Source: Sphingomonas sp. 1F27F7B (GTDB lineage Bacteria > Pseudomonadota > Alphaproteobacteria > Sphingomonadales > Sphingomonadaceae). From it: DNA of 64,000 bases. Where the stretch lies: assembly GCF_005503355.1 (NCBI RefSeq), contig NZ_SCMK01000005.1, forward strand, positions 1 to 64,000, read 5' to 3'. Positions 54,390-63,688 of this stretch are shown here, piece by piece (the first letter of the stretch is position 1; every line of letters begins with the position of its first letter). The notes beneath the pieces are model-generated. The model saw only the letters and a program-made list of their open reading frames with translations, searched no databases and was not told the origin of the DNA. The translations under genes and the position numbers were made by a program.

Positions 54390-55559
54390 ATGAAGAAGTT
54401 GCTGCTTGCCGCATCGTTCCTGGCGCTAGCCGCCGCCCAGTCCACGAATGCCGCAGGCCCGCCGCCGTTCGATACGCCCGCGCCGATCGCCTATATGGAG
54501 GACCTGTCCTCCGGCGCGGTGCTCTACGCCAAGGATGCCGACCGGCGGATGCCGCCGGCCTCGATGGCGAAGATGATGACCGTCTATGTCGCCTTCGATC
54601 TGATCAAGAAGGGCGAGCTGAAGCTCGACAAGCAGATCGAAGTGACGCCCGAGACGTGGAAGAAGTGGCACAGCCAGGGTTCGACCATGTTCCTCAGCGT
54701 CGGCCAGAAGCCGACCGTCGCCGATCTGCTGAAGGGCATCGTCACGCTGTCGGGCAACGATGCCTGCGTCGTGCTCGCGGAAGGCATTTCGGGCACCGAG
54801 GAAGCGTTCGTTCAGCGGATGAACGAAGCCGGCAAGCGGCTGGGCCTGACCAACAGCCATTTCGGGACGTCGAACGGCTGGCCCGACAACGGCGTCACCT
54901 ATGTGACCGCGCGCGACCTGGCACATCTCGCCAAAGCGACGATCCAGGACCATCCGGATCTCTACAAGCAATTCTATTCGCTCACCAGCTTCACCTGGGG
55001 CAAGACGCTGGGTGCCGGCGCCGACATCACCCAGGCGAATCGCGACCCCCTGCTCGGCAAGGTGCAGGGCGCCGACGGCCTCAAGACGGGCCATACCGAC
55101 GAAGCCGGCTATGGCTTCACCGGCTCGGCCGAGCAGAATGGCCGCCGCCTGGTGATGGTCGTCGCCGGCCTCACCACCTATAACGGCCGGGCCGAGGAAT
55201 CGGTGAAGTTCATGAACTGGGGCTTCCGCGCCTGGCAGGGCAAGGCGCTGGTCAAGAAGGGCCGCAAGGTGGGCGAGGTGCAGGTGCAGGGCGGCACTTC
55301 GGGCAGCGTGGGCGTGATCGCGCCGCGCGACCTGTCCGCCACCGTGCCCGCGGGCACCGCCCCCGAGATGCAGGGCCGCATCGTCTATAACGGCCCGGTC
55401 CCGGCCGGCTTCAAGGCGGGCGACCACATCGCCGATCTCGTCATCGATTCGCCTGGCCTGCCGTCGCAGACGGTGCCGCTGGTTGCCGAGAAGGACGTGG
55501 GCGAGGCGGGCTTTTTCGGCCGCGCCTGGCGCGGGTTCTGGTCGCTGTTCGGGATGTGA
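54390..55559 (+). CDS. D-alanyl-D-alanine carboxypeptidase (PBP5/6 type)
   Basis: A 389-residue low-molecular-weight penicillin-binding protein that trims peptidoglycan stem peptides. The three active-site motifs are at Ser58-Lys61 (SMAK), 121-123 (SGN) and 232-234 (KTG). It has a signal peptide, a C-terminal beta domain, and ends with an amphipathic anchor (RAWRGFWSLFGM) that holds it to the inner membrane. It is in a peptidoglycan cluster with the MltB- and RlpA-like genes. The usual neighbour tmk is not found here; holB follows directly. Confidence 0.95.
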   Translation: MKKLLLAASFLALAAAQSTNAAGPPPFDTPAPIAYMEDLSSGAVLYAKDADRRMPPASMAKMMTVYVAFDLIKKGELKLDKQIEVTPETWKKWHSQGSTMFLSVGQKPTVADLLKGIVTLSGNDACVVLAEGISGTEEAFVQRMNEAGKRLGLTNSHFGTSNGWPDNGVTYVTARDLAHLAKATIQDHPDLYKQFYSLTSFTWGKTLGAGADITQANRDPLLGKVQGADGLKTGHTDEAGYGFTGSAEQNGRRLVMVVAGLTTYNGRAEESVKFMNWGFRAWQGKALVKKGRKVGEVQVQGGTSGSVGVIAPRDLSATVPAGTAPEMQGRIVYNGPVPAGFKAGDHIADLVIDSPGLPSQTVPLVAEKDVGEAGFFGRAWRGFWSLFGM

Positions 55560-55635
55560 TCGCGGCAGCGAGCCTCACGCCCTTTTCCGCTGTCCCCGCC
55601 GGCGCGGGGCCGGCGATATGGTCTGAACGGTCTTG

Positions 55636-56613
55636 ATGCCCCTGATCGGCAACGAACCTGCCCGCGAGGCACTGGCCGCCGCGATGCGGAACGGCAATCT
55701 CCACCATGCCTGGCTGATCGCCGGGCCGGAGGGCGTGGGGAAGGGAGCGTTCGCCCGTCAGGCGGCGCTGCGCCTGCTCGCCGAGGCGGCGGGCCGCGAT
55801 CCGCTCGCTCCCGGCTGGGAGGTGCCGGCGGACAGCCAGACCGTGCATCTGATCGAGGCCGGTGCGCACCCCGACTATCGGGAGCTCGTCCGCCTGCCCA
55901 AGGATCCGGACAAGCCCGATGAGGCGCTGGCCCGGTCGATTACCATTGCCCAGGTCCGTTCGCTCCAGCCGCTGTTCGCCACCAAGCCGAGCTTCTCGCC
56001 GCGCCGGGTGATCGTGATCGACGCGATCGACGATCTGGAGCGCGGCGGCGCCAATGCGCTGCTCAAGAACCTCGAGGAGCCGCCGGCGGGAACGATCTTC
56101 CTGCTGGTGAGCCATGCGCCGGGCCGGTTGCTGCCGACGATCCGCTCGCGCTGCCGGCTGCTGCGCTTCGAGGCGCTGCCCGATGCGGACGTCGCGGCGA
56201 TCCTGCGCGACCAGCTGCCCGACGCGAATGCGGGCGAGATCGCGGCGCTGGTCAAGGCGGGCGAGGGGTCGCCCGGCCGGGCGCTGGGCTTTGCGGGGCT
56301 GGATATCGCCGCGATCGAGAACGAGATGGCCGCGCTCGCCGATACCGGAGACCCTTCCAACCTGATCCGCGCGCGCCTGGCCAAGCTGCTCGGGACCAAG
56401 GCCGCGCAGCCGCGCTACGAAGTGTTCCTCGAGCGTGCGCCGAGTTTCATCGCCGAGCGGGCGAAGTCGCGCTCCGGGGATGCCCTGCGCACCGCGCTCG
56501 ACGCCTATGCCGCGGCACGCGAACTGGGCGGCGCCGCGACCGGGCTGTCGCTCGATGCTTCCGCCACCGTGTTCGAAATGGGCGGTATTCTCGCGCGGCT
56601 GGGGCGCGCCTGA
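55636..56613 (+). CDS. holB: DNA polymerase III subunit delta-prime
   Basis: A 325-residue clamp-loader subunit. It has the AAA+ fold with HHAWLIAGPEGVGKGAFARQ (Walker A-like), RVIVIDAIDDLERGGANALLKNLEEPP (Walker B and sensor region), and FLLVSHAPGRLLPTIRSRCR with the SRC motif. ATG 55636 is used; a TTG at 55633 is adjacent. It converges with argC. Confidence 0.93.
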   Translation: MPLIGNEPAREALAAAMRNGNLHHAWLIAGPEGVGKGAFARQAALRLLAEAAGRDPLAPGWEVPADSQTVHLIEAGAHPDYRELVRLPKDPDKPDEALARSITIAQVRSLQPLFATKPSFSPRRVIVIDAIDDLERGGANALLKNLEEPPAGTIFLLVSHAPGRLLPTIRSRCRLLRFEALPDADVAAILRDQLPDANAGEIAALVKAGEGSPGRALGFAGLDIAAIENEMAALADTGDPSNLIRARLAKLLGTKAAQPRYEVFLERAPSFIAERAKSRSGDALRTALDAYAAARELGGAATGLSLDASATVFEMGGILARLGRA

Positions 56614-56685
56614 CGAAGCGCCTGCTCCGTCGCTCCGCCGAAGGCGCGGGAACCAGAGTCTACGAAGCGATCCGCTCCCGGCCCT

Positions 56686-56716
56686 GGATCCCGGCATTCG
56701 CGAGGATGCCGGATCC
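56686..56716. repeat. Short inverted repeat between holB and argC
   Basis: GGATCCCGGCAT (56686-56697) and ATGCCGGATCC (56706-56716) are near-perfect complements, touching the argC stop. The placement between converging genes fits a shared weak terminator. Confidence 0.45.
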
Positions 56717-57657
56717 TATAGCACCAGCCCGGCGGTCTGGTCGAACCCGGCCATGATGTTGAGGTTCTGCACTGCGGCGCCGGCCGCGCCCTTGCCCAGA
56801 TTGTCGAGCGTCGCCACCAGCCGGGCCTGGCCGGTTTCGGGATTGCCGAAGACCCGCAGCGAAAGCCGGTCGGTCCCCGCATCTTCCTCGATGCGCACCG
56901 TTGCCGCGTCGCCGGGCAACACGCGCACGATCGGCGAATCCTTGTACGCCTCGCGCAGCGCGTTCTCGATGGCGTCCAGCGACGGGCGGCGCGTGAAGGC
57001 GTGGAGGGGCAGGGGCACTTCGACCAGCATGCCGCGATAAGTCCGCGCCACTGCGGGCTGGAAGATCGGCGGGTGCACGATGCGGGCGTGCTTGGTCATC
57101 TCGGGCACGTGCTTGTGCCCGAGGTTGAGGCCGTAGTTGCGGAAAGCAGTGTCGGTATGGCCCGCCGCGCCCGCATCCTCGAACTCGGCGATCATCGATT
57201 TGCCGCCGCCCGAATAGCCCGAGACCGCGTTGACGGTCAGCGGATGGTCGTGCGGCACCAGCCCGGCGCGAATCAGCGGGCGGACCAGCGCCAGGAAACC
57301 GGTGGGGTAGCAGCCGGGATTGGAGACACGCGCCGCTTCGGCGATCTGGGCCGCCTGGCCGGGCTCCAGTTCGGGAAAGCCATAGGACCAGCCATCGGCG
57401 ACGCGGTGTGCGCTCGAGGCGTCGATCACGCGGACCTTGGCCGCCTTGATCATCTCCACTGCCTCGCGCGCGGCGTCGTCGGGCAGGCAGAGGATCACGA
57501 AGTCTGCCGAATTGAGCGCGTCCTCGCGCTTCGCGGCGTCCTTGCGGTCCTTGTCGCTCAGGATGATCTGCTCGATCCCCGCGCGGCCGTCGAGCCGTTC
57601 GCGGATTTCCAGGCCCGTGGTGCCCACGGCACCGTCGATGAAGACGCGGATCGTCAT
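56716..57657 (-). CDS. argC: N-acetyl-gamma-glutamyl-phosphate reductase (type 2)
   Basis: A 313-residue NADPH enzyme of arginine synthesis. It is the short type-2 AGPR: RVFIDGAVGTTGLEIRERL at the N terminus, active-site Cys116 in VSNPGCYPTGFLAL, then NAVSGYSGGGKSMIAEFE and HVPEMTKHA. The ATG at 57657 overlaps the stop of the SH3 protein gene (ATGA). No other arg gene is in the window. Confidence 0.96.
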   Translation of the reverse strand: MTIRVFIDGAVGTTGLEIRERLDGRAGIEQIILSDKDRKDAAKREDALNSADFVILCLPDDAAREAVEMIKAAKVRVIDASSAHRVADGWSYGFPELEPGQAAQIAEAARVSNPGCYPTGFLALVRPLIRAGLVPHDHPLTVNAVSGYSGGGKSMIAEFEDAGAAGHTDTAFRNYGLNLGHKHVPEMTKHARIVHPPIFQPAVARTYRGMLVEVPLPLHAFTRRPSLDAIENALREAYKDSPIVRVLPGDAATVRIEEDAGTDRLSLRVFGNPETGQARLVATLDNLGKGAAGAAVQNLNIMAGFDQTAGLVL

Positions 57658-58034
57658 GCCGCCGGGCGCTCCAGCATCGCGGCCGGAACATAGCCGACCA
57701 GCGCGTGCCCGGGTGCTACTCCCCAGGCATGGTCGCCCGCGAATTCGAGCACTTCGAACAAGTCCCCCGGCGAAAGCTGGGCGAGCGTCTCCGAATCGGG
57801 CCTGGGGCCGGCGTGGAGCGATATGGGCGAAGCGATGATGCGAGGCATAGGCGCCGCATAATGGGGTGCGAACACCCGATCCGCCAGACGCACGTCTGCC
57901 AGGTCGCGACGAACGGCATCGACCCTGGGATCGATGGGAACCGAACGGCCCTTCAGCGAGAAACGCTTACGCGCTGGCCCTGCGGGCGACTGGCTCGACG
58001 TGCTGGCCAGTGAGGAAATGCCCGAATTCTGCAA
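57654..58034 (-). CDS. SH3-like protein, possibly the stand-alone N-terminal part of a C40 peptidase
   Basis: The C-terminal 100 residues read IDPRVDAVRRDLADVRLADR, then VFAPHYAAPMPRIIASP and a bacterial-SH3-like barrel (SETLAQLSPGDLFEVLEFAG), ending VGYVPAAMLERPAA. This resembles the N-terminal part of sphingomonad NlpC/P60 cell-wall peptidases, yet the catalytic domain is missing: the stop overlaps argC (ATGA). The start is unclear. The only standard codons are TTG at 58034, which overlaps the marR gene by 68 bases, and an internal ATG at 57848 that would cut the conserved part. It may be a shortened gene or a remnant. Confidence 0.5.
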   Translation of the reverse strand: MQNSGISSLASTSSQSPAGPARKRFSLKGRSVPIDPRVDAVRRDLADVRLADRVFAPHYAAPMPRIIASPISLHAGPRPDSETLAQLSPGDLFEVLEFAGDHAWGVAPGHALVGYVPAAMLERPAA

Positions 58035-58317
58035 GAAACTCTGCCCCTTCCGCGGTCTTGGCGACGAAGATGTTCCGCTTGTCGGTATCGTCGCGTTGAC
58101 GGCGCAGATAGCCGAGCGTGCCCAGACGATTCAAGGCACGCGTTACGACGGGCTTCGAGACGTTCAAAGCCCGGGCCAGTCCGCGCACGGTATGGGGGCC
58201 GGGATCCAGATAGACGAGCATCAGCAGCGCCATCTGCCGATTGGTCAGGTCCGGTTCGCCCGATCGCACATAGTCGACGAGCGTGTTCTTCCAGGAAGAA
58301 AGCGAGCTGTCGGTCAT
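57967..58317 (-). CDS. MarR-family transcriptional regulator
   Basis: A 116-residue winged-helix regulator. The helix-turn-helix and wing are visible in LTNRQMALLMLVYLDPGPHT, VRGLARALNVSKPVVTRALN and LGTLGYLRRQRDDTDKRNIF. It is a short form without a clear ligand-binding extension. It is followed on the same strand by the SH3 gene and argC. ATG 58317 is chosen over the upstream ATG-poor frame to 58377. Its targets cannot be told. Confidence 0.88.
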   Translation of the reverse strand: MTDSSLSSWKNTLVDYVRSGEPDLTNRQMALLMLVYLDPGPHTVRGLARALNVSKPVVTRALNRLGTLGYLRRQRDDTDKRNIFVAKTAEGAEFLAEFGHFLTGQHVEPVARRASA

Positions 58318-58522
58318 TGCGTTCACGGCATATACTCTGTTGTTACGCCCGCGACACACCAGGGCTGATCCACACAACGCGCACGAGGCGATCCGGTTTC
58401 AGTCCGGATGCGAAATGTTACGACTTTGTTGAACCGGAGCGGCCGATAGCGGGTTTCCGAAGGTTGATCGGAGCGGGCAGCTCCCCTATGTGCCGCCTTT
58501 CTTCAAGAGGTCCGCGCATTTC

Positions 58523-58915
58523 ATGTTCACCTTCCTGCTCATCGTCCAGGCCTTCATCGCCGCGGGTCTCGTCGGCGTGATTCTCCTGCAGAAGTCGGAG
58601 GGCGGCGGCCTTACCTCGAGCGGCAGCCCGTCGGGCCTGATGTCGGCGCGCAGCGCAGCGGATTTCCTGACGCGCACCACCGCGATCCTGGCCACCGTGT
58701 TCATCGCCATGTCGATCCTGCTCGCCTTCCTGGCGGCGAATCGCCACGGCGCGACCATCGACGCCTCGCTCCAGCGGGCGGCGCCGGTCACCGCGCCGCA
58801 GGCGCTGCCGACCACCGCGCCTCCGGGTGGCGCCGTGCCCTTCGCGCCAGGCAACAGCGCGGCCCCGGCCGCGGCGGGCGCGCAGGGCAACAGCGCGGTT
58901 CCGCTCGCCCAGTAA
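58523..58915 (+). CDS. secG: Protein translocase subunit SecG
   Basis: A 130-residue inner-membrane protein of the Sec translocon. The two TM helices (FTFLLIVQAFIAAGLVGVILL and TTAILATVFIAMSILLAFLA) and the loop QKSEGGGLTSSGSPSG are typical. A long Ala/Pro-rich tail is common in alphaproteobacteria. ATG 58523 gives the standard start. It precedes pyrG, as is usual in the group. Confidence 0.93.
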   Translation: MFTFLLIVQAFIAAGLVGVILLQKSEGGGLTSSGSPSGLMSARSAADFLTRTTAILATVFIAMSILLAFLAANRHGATIDASLQRAAPVTAPQALPTTAPPGGAVPFAPGNSAAPAAAGAQGNSAVPLAQ

Positions 58916-59021
58916 ATTCGTCGGCCCCGGCCTGATCCGGGGCTGTCCACAAAATTTGTGCGCCGGGGTGTGATTCGCACGCTTGCCGGTGCGCATCCAA
59001 TCACGTTAGGCGTTTTCTCCC

Positions 59022-60656
59022 ATGGCGCGGTATATCTTCATCACCGGCGGCGTGGTCTCCTCGCTTGGCAAGGGCCTCATGGCGGCGAGCCTCGCGGCTT
59101 TGCTCCAGGCTCGTGGCTATCGGGTCCGCATCCGCAAGTTCGATCCCTATCTCAACGTCGATCCCGGCACGATGTCGCCGCACCAGCATGGTGAGGTCTA
59201 TGTGACCGACGACGGCGCCGAGACGGATCTGGATCTCGGCCATTACGAGCGCTTCACCGGCGTCGCCTCGCGCCAGTCGGACAACATCACTTCGGGCCGG
59301 ATCTACAAGACGATCATCGAGCGCGAGCGCCGCGGAGACTATCTCGGTGCCACCGTTCAGGTGATCCCGCACGTCACCGACGCGATCAAGGCCTTTGCCC
59401 AGGAAGACACCGAGGATCTCGATTTCGTCCTGTGCGAGATCGGCGGCACGGTGGGCGACATCGAATCGCTGCCCTTCGTCGAAGCCATTCGCCAGCTGCG
59501 CAACGATCTCGGCCGCAACCAGTCGGTCAGCGTCCATTTGACGCTGGTGCCGTACATTGCCGCCGCCGGCGAGCTGAAGACCAAGCCGACTCAGCACAGC
59601 GTGCGCGAGCTGGCTTCGCTCGGCGTTCATGCCGACGTCATCGTCTGTCGCAGCGAGAAGCCGCTGCCGGCGAGCGACCGCGCCAAGATCGCGCTGTTCT
59701 GCAACGTGCCCGCCTCGTCGGTCATCCCCGCGCTCGACGCGAAGACGATCTACGGCGTGCCGCTCCAATATCATGCCGAGGGGCTGGACGTCGAAGTGCT
59801 CAAGGCCTTCGGCATCGACGTGGCCGGTTCGCCGGACCTCAGCCGCTGGGAAGAGATCGTCGACCGGGTGCTCAATCCCGAGGGCGAAGTCACGATCGGC
59901 GTGGTCGGCAAATATATGGGCGTGCCCGACGCCTATAAGTCGCTCACCGAGGCGCTGACCCATGGCGGCATCGCCAACCGGGTAAAGGTCAACATCCGTT
60001 GGCTCGATGCCGAATTGTTCGAGCACGACAATGAGGAAGAGATCACCGCGGCGCTCGAGCCGCTGCACGGCATCCTCGTCCCCGGCGGGTTCGGCGAGCG
60101 CGGCAGCGAGGGGAAGATCGCCGGCGTCCGCTTCGCCCGCGAGCGCAGCGTGCCGTTCTTCGGGATTTGCCTGGGCATGCAGATGGCCTGCATCGAAGGG
60201 GCCCGCGCCGGTGGCGTGCCCGACGCCTCGACCACCGAATTCGGCCCGACCGAGCAGCCCGTGGTCGGGATGATCACCGAGTGGATGACGACGGAAGGCC
60301 TGCAGAAGCGCGAGGAAGGCGGCGATCTGGGCGGCACGATGCGCCTGGGCGCCTATCCCGCGAAGCTAGGCGGCAATTCGGTGGTCGCCTCGATCTACGG
60401 AGCGGAGGAGATCAGCGAGCGCCACCGCCACCGCTACGAAGTCAACACCGCCTATAAGCCGGTGCTCGAGCAGGGCGGGCTGGTCTTCTCGGGCATGTCG
60501 CCGGACGGTTCGCTGCCCGAGATCGTCGAGCGGCCGGACCATCCCTGGTTCGTCGGCGTGCAGTTCCACCCCGAGCTCAAATCCAAGCCCTTCGATCCGC
60601 ACCCGCTGTTCGCCAGCTTCATCGAGGCGGCGGTACGGCAGAGCCGGCTGGTCTGA
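59022..60656 (+). CDS. pyrG: CTP synthase
   Basis: A 544-residue enzyme that aminates UTP to CTP. The N-terminal synthetase domain begins [20 protein letters not shown] with the P-loop-like Lys and shows [18 protein letters not shown]. The C-terminal glutamine amidotransferase domain has [15 protein letters not shown] with the catalytic Cys and [12 protein letters not shown] with the His-x-Glu. A strong terminator follows. Confidence 0.98.
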   Translation: MARYIFITGGVVSSLGKGLMAASLAALLQARGYRVRIRKFDPYLNVDPGTMSPHQHGEVYVTDDGAETDLDLGHYERFTGVASRQSDNITSGRIYKTIIERERRGDYLGATVQVIPHVTDAIKAFAQEDTEDLDFVLCEIGGTVGDIESLPFVEAIRQLRNDLGRNQSVSVHLTLVPYIAAAGELKTKPTQHSVRELASLGVHADVIVCRSEKPLPASDRAKIALFCNVPASSVIPALDAKTIYGVPLQYHAEGLDVEVLKAFGIDVAGSPDLSRWEEIVDRVLNPEGEVTIGVVGKYMGVPDAYKSLTEALTHGGIANRVKVNIRWLDAELFEHDNEEEITAALEPLHGILVPGGFGERGSEGKIAGVRFARERSVPFFGICLGMQMACIEGARAGGVPDASTTEFGPTEQPVVGMITEWMTTEGLQKREEGGDLGGTMRLGAYPAKLGGNSVVASIYGAEEISERHRHRYEVNTAYKPVLEQGGLVFSGMSPDGSLPEIVERPDHPWFVGVQFHPELKSKPFDPHPLFASFIEAAVRQSRLV

Positions 60657-60700
60657 CCTGATCGTCATCCCGCATGAGTCGGGATCACGATCACTTGCAA

Positions 60701-60731
60701 AGGCCGGGCCCGGCGCCCGGCCTCTTTCTTC
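60701..60731 (+). terminator. Rho-independent terminator of pyrG
   Basis: AGGCCGGGC (60701-60709) pairs with GCCCGGCCT (60715-60723), followed by CTTTCTT. A weaker inverted repeat (GATCGTCATCCCG and its near-complement, 60660-60692) lies just before it. Confidence 0.85.
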
Positions 60732-60848
60732 GCATCGCTCTCGCACTATGGGCCGCCCAATGCCGAGCTGCATGCCAGATTGGAGTGCGTCGATGACATC
60801 CGCGCCTTGGTCCCCCTGGGCTCGCGCTTGTAATGTAGGATTTTGAAT

Positions 60849-60863
60849 GTTCCTTGTTTGTTC
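60849..60863 (+). promoter_or_regulatory. LexA box upstream of the tailspike-like gene
   Basis: GTTCCTTGTTTGTTC fits GTTC-N7-GTTC and shares the fifth C with the other four boxes in the window. It is 22 bases before the ATG, just downstream of a weak promoter-like pair (TTGGTC at 60807 and TAATGT at 60831, 18 bases apart). A single match like this has a real chance of being accidental, but its place and its resemblance to the recA boxes support it. Confidence 0.65.
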
Positions 60864-60885
60864 CTAGCAAGCGAGGAGACTTTGG

Positions 60886-62700
60886 ATGGCATATGTGGAT
60901 TCCGCGGATTTGGCTGGCACTGGCACCGGCCAGGGCGCTGCCATGGTCGGCTTTGTGCAGGCGAAGGCGGGTGCGGTCCCGACAACGGTAGAAGGCAAGC
61001 TGCGCGAGACCGTCAGCGCTCGGGACTTCGGTGCCGTTGGCAACGGTGTGGCGAACGATACGGCTGCGATAAACAAGATGCTCGCGGCAATGGGCGGCCC
61101 TGGTTCCATCGGCTTCTATCGAACCCATTTCCCCTATGGCGGCTACCGTATCGACCAGCTGCGGTTCGACATGGACGGAGCCAGGCACGACTTCGACCAA
61201 GCCGTTCTGATAGGAGCTGCGGATTCCCCGAAGAAGAGTGCCGTGGATCTGCGGGCGGGGCAGTCCTGGCACTATGGCCTCAAGGTTGCGGGGCCCTTCT
61301 CCACGACTGCGTACGAATGCGGTGTGCATCACTACACGAACGATCTGGCGTTGTATAACCCCGGCTATCTCGATGTTCATGACGCCTATGTGGAGGGTTT
61401 CGAACTCGGCTGGGCGATTGGCGCATTGCCGAGCCAGGGCGGGGTAATTCCGAAGCAGGTCCCCGGTCAGAACGTCCATGCGCCGGACGATGTGGCGATC
61501 GACGCGCCCTTGTCCGAACTGACCTATACCAATCCGAAGATAGTGTTCTGTCCGAAGGGGCTTCGCATGGAGCAGCCCAACGGAAAGGTCACGATCATCG
61601 GCGGCCGCATTCACAGTGAAAGCGGGAAATGGGCAGGGTATGACACCAGCCAGACCTATGCCGTGGAAATTGCCGACGAGGGATCGGAGCTTTCACTGAT
61701 CGGCGGGAGCATCGAACATGTGCAGGGCGGGGAGAACGGGGCTTGCCTCAAGGTTCTCGACGGGACACTGCACGTGAACAATGCGGCGCTTGAGACCACC
61801 GTGCCGCATTATGTGGCGGGATCTGGCGTGCTTCGTCTCGCCCATGTCCAGAATAACGGGCTGAATGCGACCACTCGAGGGTATCTTGAGGTGCATTCGG
61901 GTGCCACCGGCACGTTCGAGATATCGAGCAGCCCAATCCTTTGGCCCTATGGCCGCGTGGGCGCGGATGGTCCGGGATTTCGGGCGGTGTCCGGCCTCGC
62001 GGGAGAAACGGCTGTCAATCTGAACTTCGTCTGCAAGTTCGACAAGATCTCCCTCGACGGCGCGCCGGTCAGTTTCAGCGGTGGATATCGGCCCCTCGTG
62101 AAGGGATTGCGTTCGATATTTCGCGATTGCGAGCTGCTGTCCCGCTCCTTTCCCGAGGCAAATATCCTGTACCGATACCGGTTGCACGATGGCGAGGATC
62201 GACTGAAGGGCGCGGTCGATCGAAACGGCGCATCGACGGGCGCGTTCGCGATGTCACGCACCTCGGCTACCATCGGCGGCTGGACCTTCACCGTCGCGGG
62301 CCCCTGCGGCTATGGCTTCGTCACGGCCGGGTTACCCAACATCGCGGGGATCCCGGTTGCCTGTGCGCTTCGATTGGAGAGCGTGGCCGGTGGCGGTACT
62401 ATATCGGCGCAAACGCCGACCCTTCATCCCAAGCGTGACGGTCTGGAGTTGCTTCGCGGCTTCATCCGCACCGGCACGAGCAGCGCGAATATCTGGATTC
62501 GAGCATATTTCTCTCGGTTCGGCGCGGCTGTGCCCATGGCCACGAGCGACATCTTCCTGGGCACGGAAAGCCAGTTCGGCTCCTCCTGGCAACCGCTGCT
62601 GCTCACATTTCCCGTGCCTGCAGACTGCGAGGACATGAAGATCGAGATATATTGTGAAAATGGCGCCTGGGTTGAGCTTTGCGATCTGAAGCTCACCTGA
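60886..62700 (+). CDS. Phage-tailspike-like right-handed beta-helix protein, orphan
   Basis: A 604-residue protein whose N terminus (MVGFVQAKAGAVPTTVEGKL then RETVSARDFGAVGNGVANDTA) is the typical pectate-lyase-superfamily entry of phage tailspikes and some polysaccharide-processing proteins. A long run of beta-strand repeats follows, and the last 150 residues (GGWTFTVAGPCGYGFV ... VPADCEDMKIEIYCENG) look like a jelly-roll carbohydrate-binding module. No signal peptide is seen. GAGGAGA lies eight bases before the ATG. Codon use and GC content are visibly lower than in neighbours, which points to transfer. No other phage gene is nearby. Catalytic activity cannot be inferred. Confidence 0.75.
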   Translation: MAYVDSADLAGTGTGQGAAMVGFVQAKAGAVPTTVEGKLRETVSARDFGAVGNGVANDTAAINKMLAAMGGPGSIGFYRTHFPYGGYRIDQLRFDMDGARHDFDQAVLIGAADSPKKSAVDLRAGQSWHYGLKVAGPFSTTAYECGVHHYTNDLALYNPGYLDVHDAYVEGFELGWAIGALPSQGGVIPKQVPGQNVHAPDDVAIDAPLSELTYTNPKIVFCPKGLRMEQPNGKVTIIGGRIHSESGKWAGYDTSQTYAVEIADEGSELSLIGGSIEHVQGGENGACLKVLDGTLHVNNAALETTVPHYVAGSGVLRLAHVQNNGLNATTRGYLEVHSGATGTFEISSSPILWPYGRVGADGPGFRAVSGLAGETAVNLNFVCKFDKISLDGAPVSFSGGYRPLVKGLRSIFRDCELLSRSFPEANILYRYRLHDGEDRLKGAVDRNGASTGAFAMSRTSATIGGWTFTVAGPCGYGFVTAGLPNIAGIPVACALRLESVAGGGTISAQTPTLHPKRDGLELLRGFIRTGTSSANIWIRAYFSRFGAAVPMATSDIFLGTESQFGSSWQPLLLTFPVPADCEDMKIEIYCENGAWVELCDLKLT

Positions 62701-62852
62701 TTTCCAATATTGCTGGAGCGAGGTCCGGGCCCTGTGGCTGCGGGACCCGCTCTGGCGGTCGGACGTGGTGCGATCACGAACGCTCCCCGAAACTCGCACC
62801 CCGTGCCGGAATCCTCTCCAAATCCTGGACAGTATCGACTAGCGAGCGGCCC

Positions 62853-63488
62853 ATGCGTATCCTGTTCGCCGCCCTCGCCCTGTTCCTCACCGCCGCCGCG
62901 CCGCCGCAGGATCCCGGCGCGATCCGCGTCCGCATCGTCACTTCGGCGGGCAACATCACGCTCGCGCTCGATGCGAAGCATGCGCCGAAGACCGTCGCCA
63001 ACTTCATGGCCTATGTCGACGATGGCCGGCTCGACGGCACCCAATTCTATCGTTCGGCCCGGCGCAAGGGCGCCCCGGCCCAAGGCTTCGTCCAGGGCGG
63101 TATCGGCACCGATGCACGCCGCATGCTGCCCTCGGTCCCGCTCGAACCGACCAGCCAGACCGGCATTCGCCATCTCGACGCCACTGTCTCGATGGCGCAC
63201 GGTCCCAATCCCGATGGCGCCAACTGCAACTTCTCGATCATGGTCGGGCCCAATCCCGGCCTCGACGCGCGCGGGGCCTATCGCGGCTTCGCGGCATTCG
63301 GGAAGGTGATCTCGGGCATGGATGTGGTGAAGCGGATCCTCGCCCTCCCGACCGGCGGCGGCCGCGATGCGATGAAGGACCAGATGATCCTCCAGCCGGT
63401 CAGGATCCTTCGCGTTGAGCGGCTGGACGGTGTCGCCCGGCCGACGGGCTATGCGAAACCCTGGCTGCTCGGGCCCGCATCGCGGTAG
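62853..63488 (+). CDS. Secreted cyclophilin-type peptidyl-prolyl isomerase
   Basis: A 211-residue PpiA-like protein with a signal peptide (MRILFAALALFLTAAAPPQD). The cyclophilin domain shows VTSAGNITLALDAKHAPKTV, FYRSARRKGAPAQGFVQGG, ATVSMAHGPNPDGANCNFSI and FAAFGKVISGMDVVKRIL, covering the fold with a diverged active-site region. It would help periplasmic protein folding. The ATG at 62853 gives the signal peptide; the frame further upstream is not conserved. About 150 bases separate it from the tailspike-like gene. Confidence 0.9.
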   Translation: MRILFAALALFLTAAAPPQDPGAIRVRIVTSAGNITLALDAKHAPKTVANFMAYVDDGRLDGTQFYRSARRKGAPAQGFVQGGIGTDARRMLPSVPLEPTSQTGIRHLDATVSMAHGPNPDGANCNFSIMVGPNPGLDARGAYRGFAAFGKVISGMDVVKRILALPTGGGRDAMKDQMILQPVRILRVERLDGVARPTGYAKPWLLGPASR

Positions 63489-63688
63489 TTTCCCGGCCCG
63501 GGGAAACCCGGACTTCCTTGGACACAAACCGAAAAAATATTTCCCCCCGATTTGGTTCGATCGGTCCTGCCCTCTCCTATGACGAGGATTGGGATAGATC
63601 GAAACGCCCTCCGCTCGCAGGCTTCTCGCGTCTCGCCCGAAGACAGTTTCGGATGCCGGTCCCCGGGGCCGGCGGGGAGGGAGAATTG

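Noticed and set aside
60886..62700. Tailspike-like gene considered as part of a prophage
   Set aside because: Neighbours are pyrG and a cyclophilin gene with normal housekeeping context; no integrase, capsid, tail or lysis gene and no attachment-site repeat are seen within the window.
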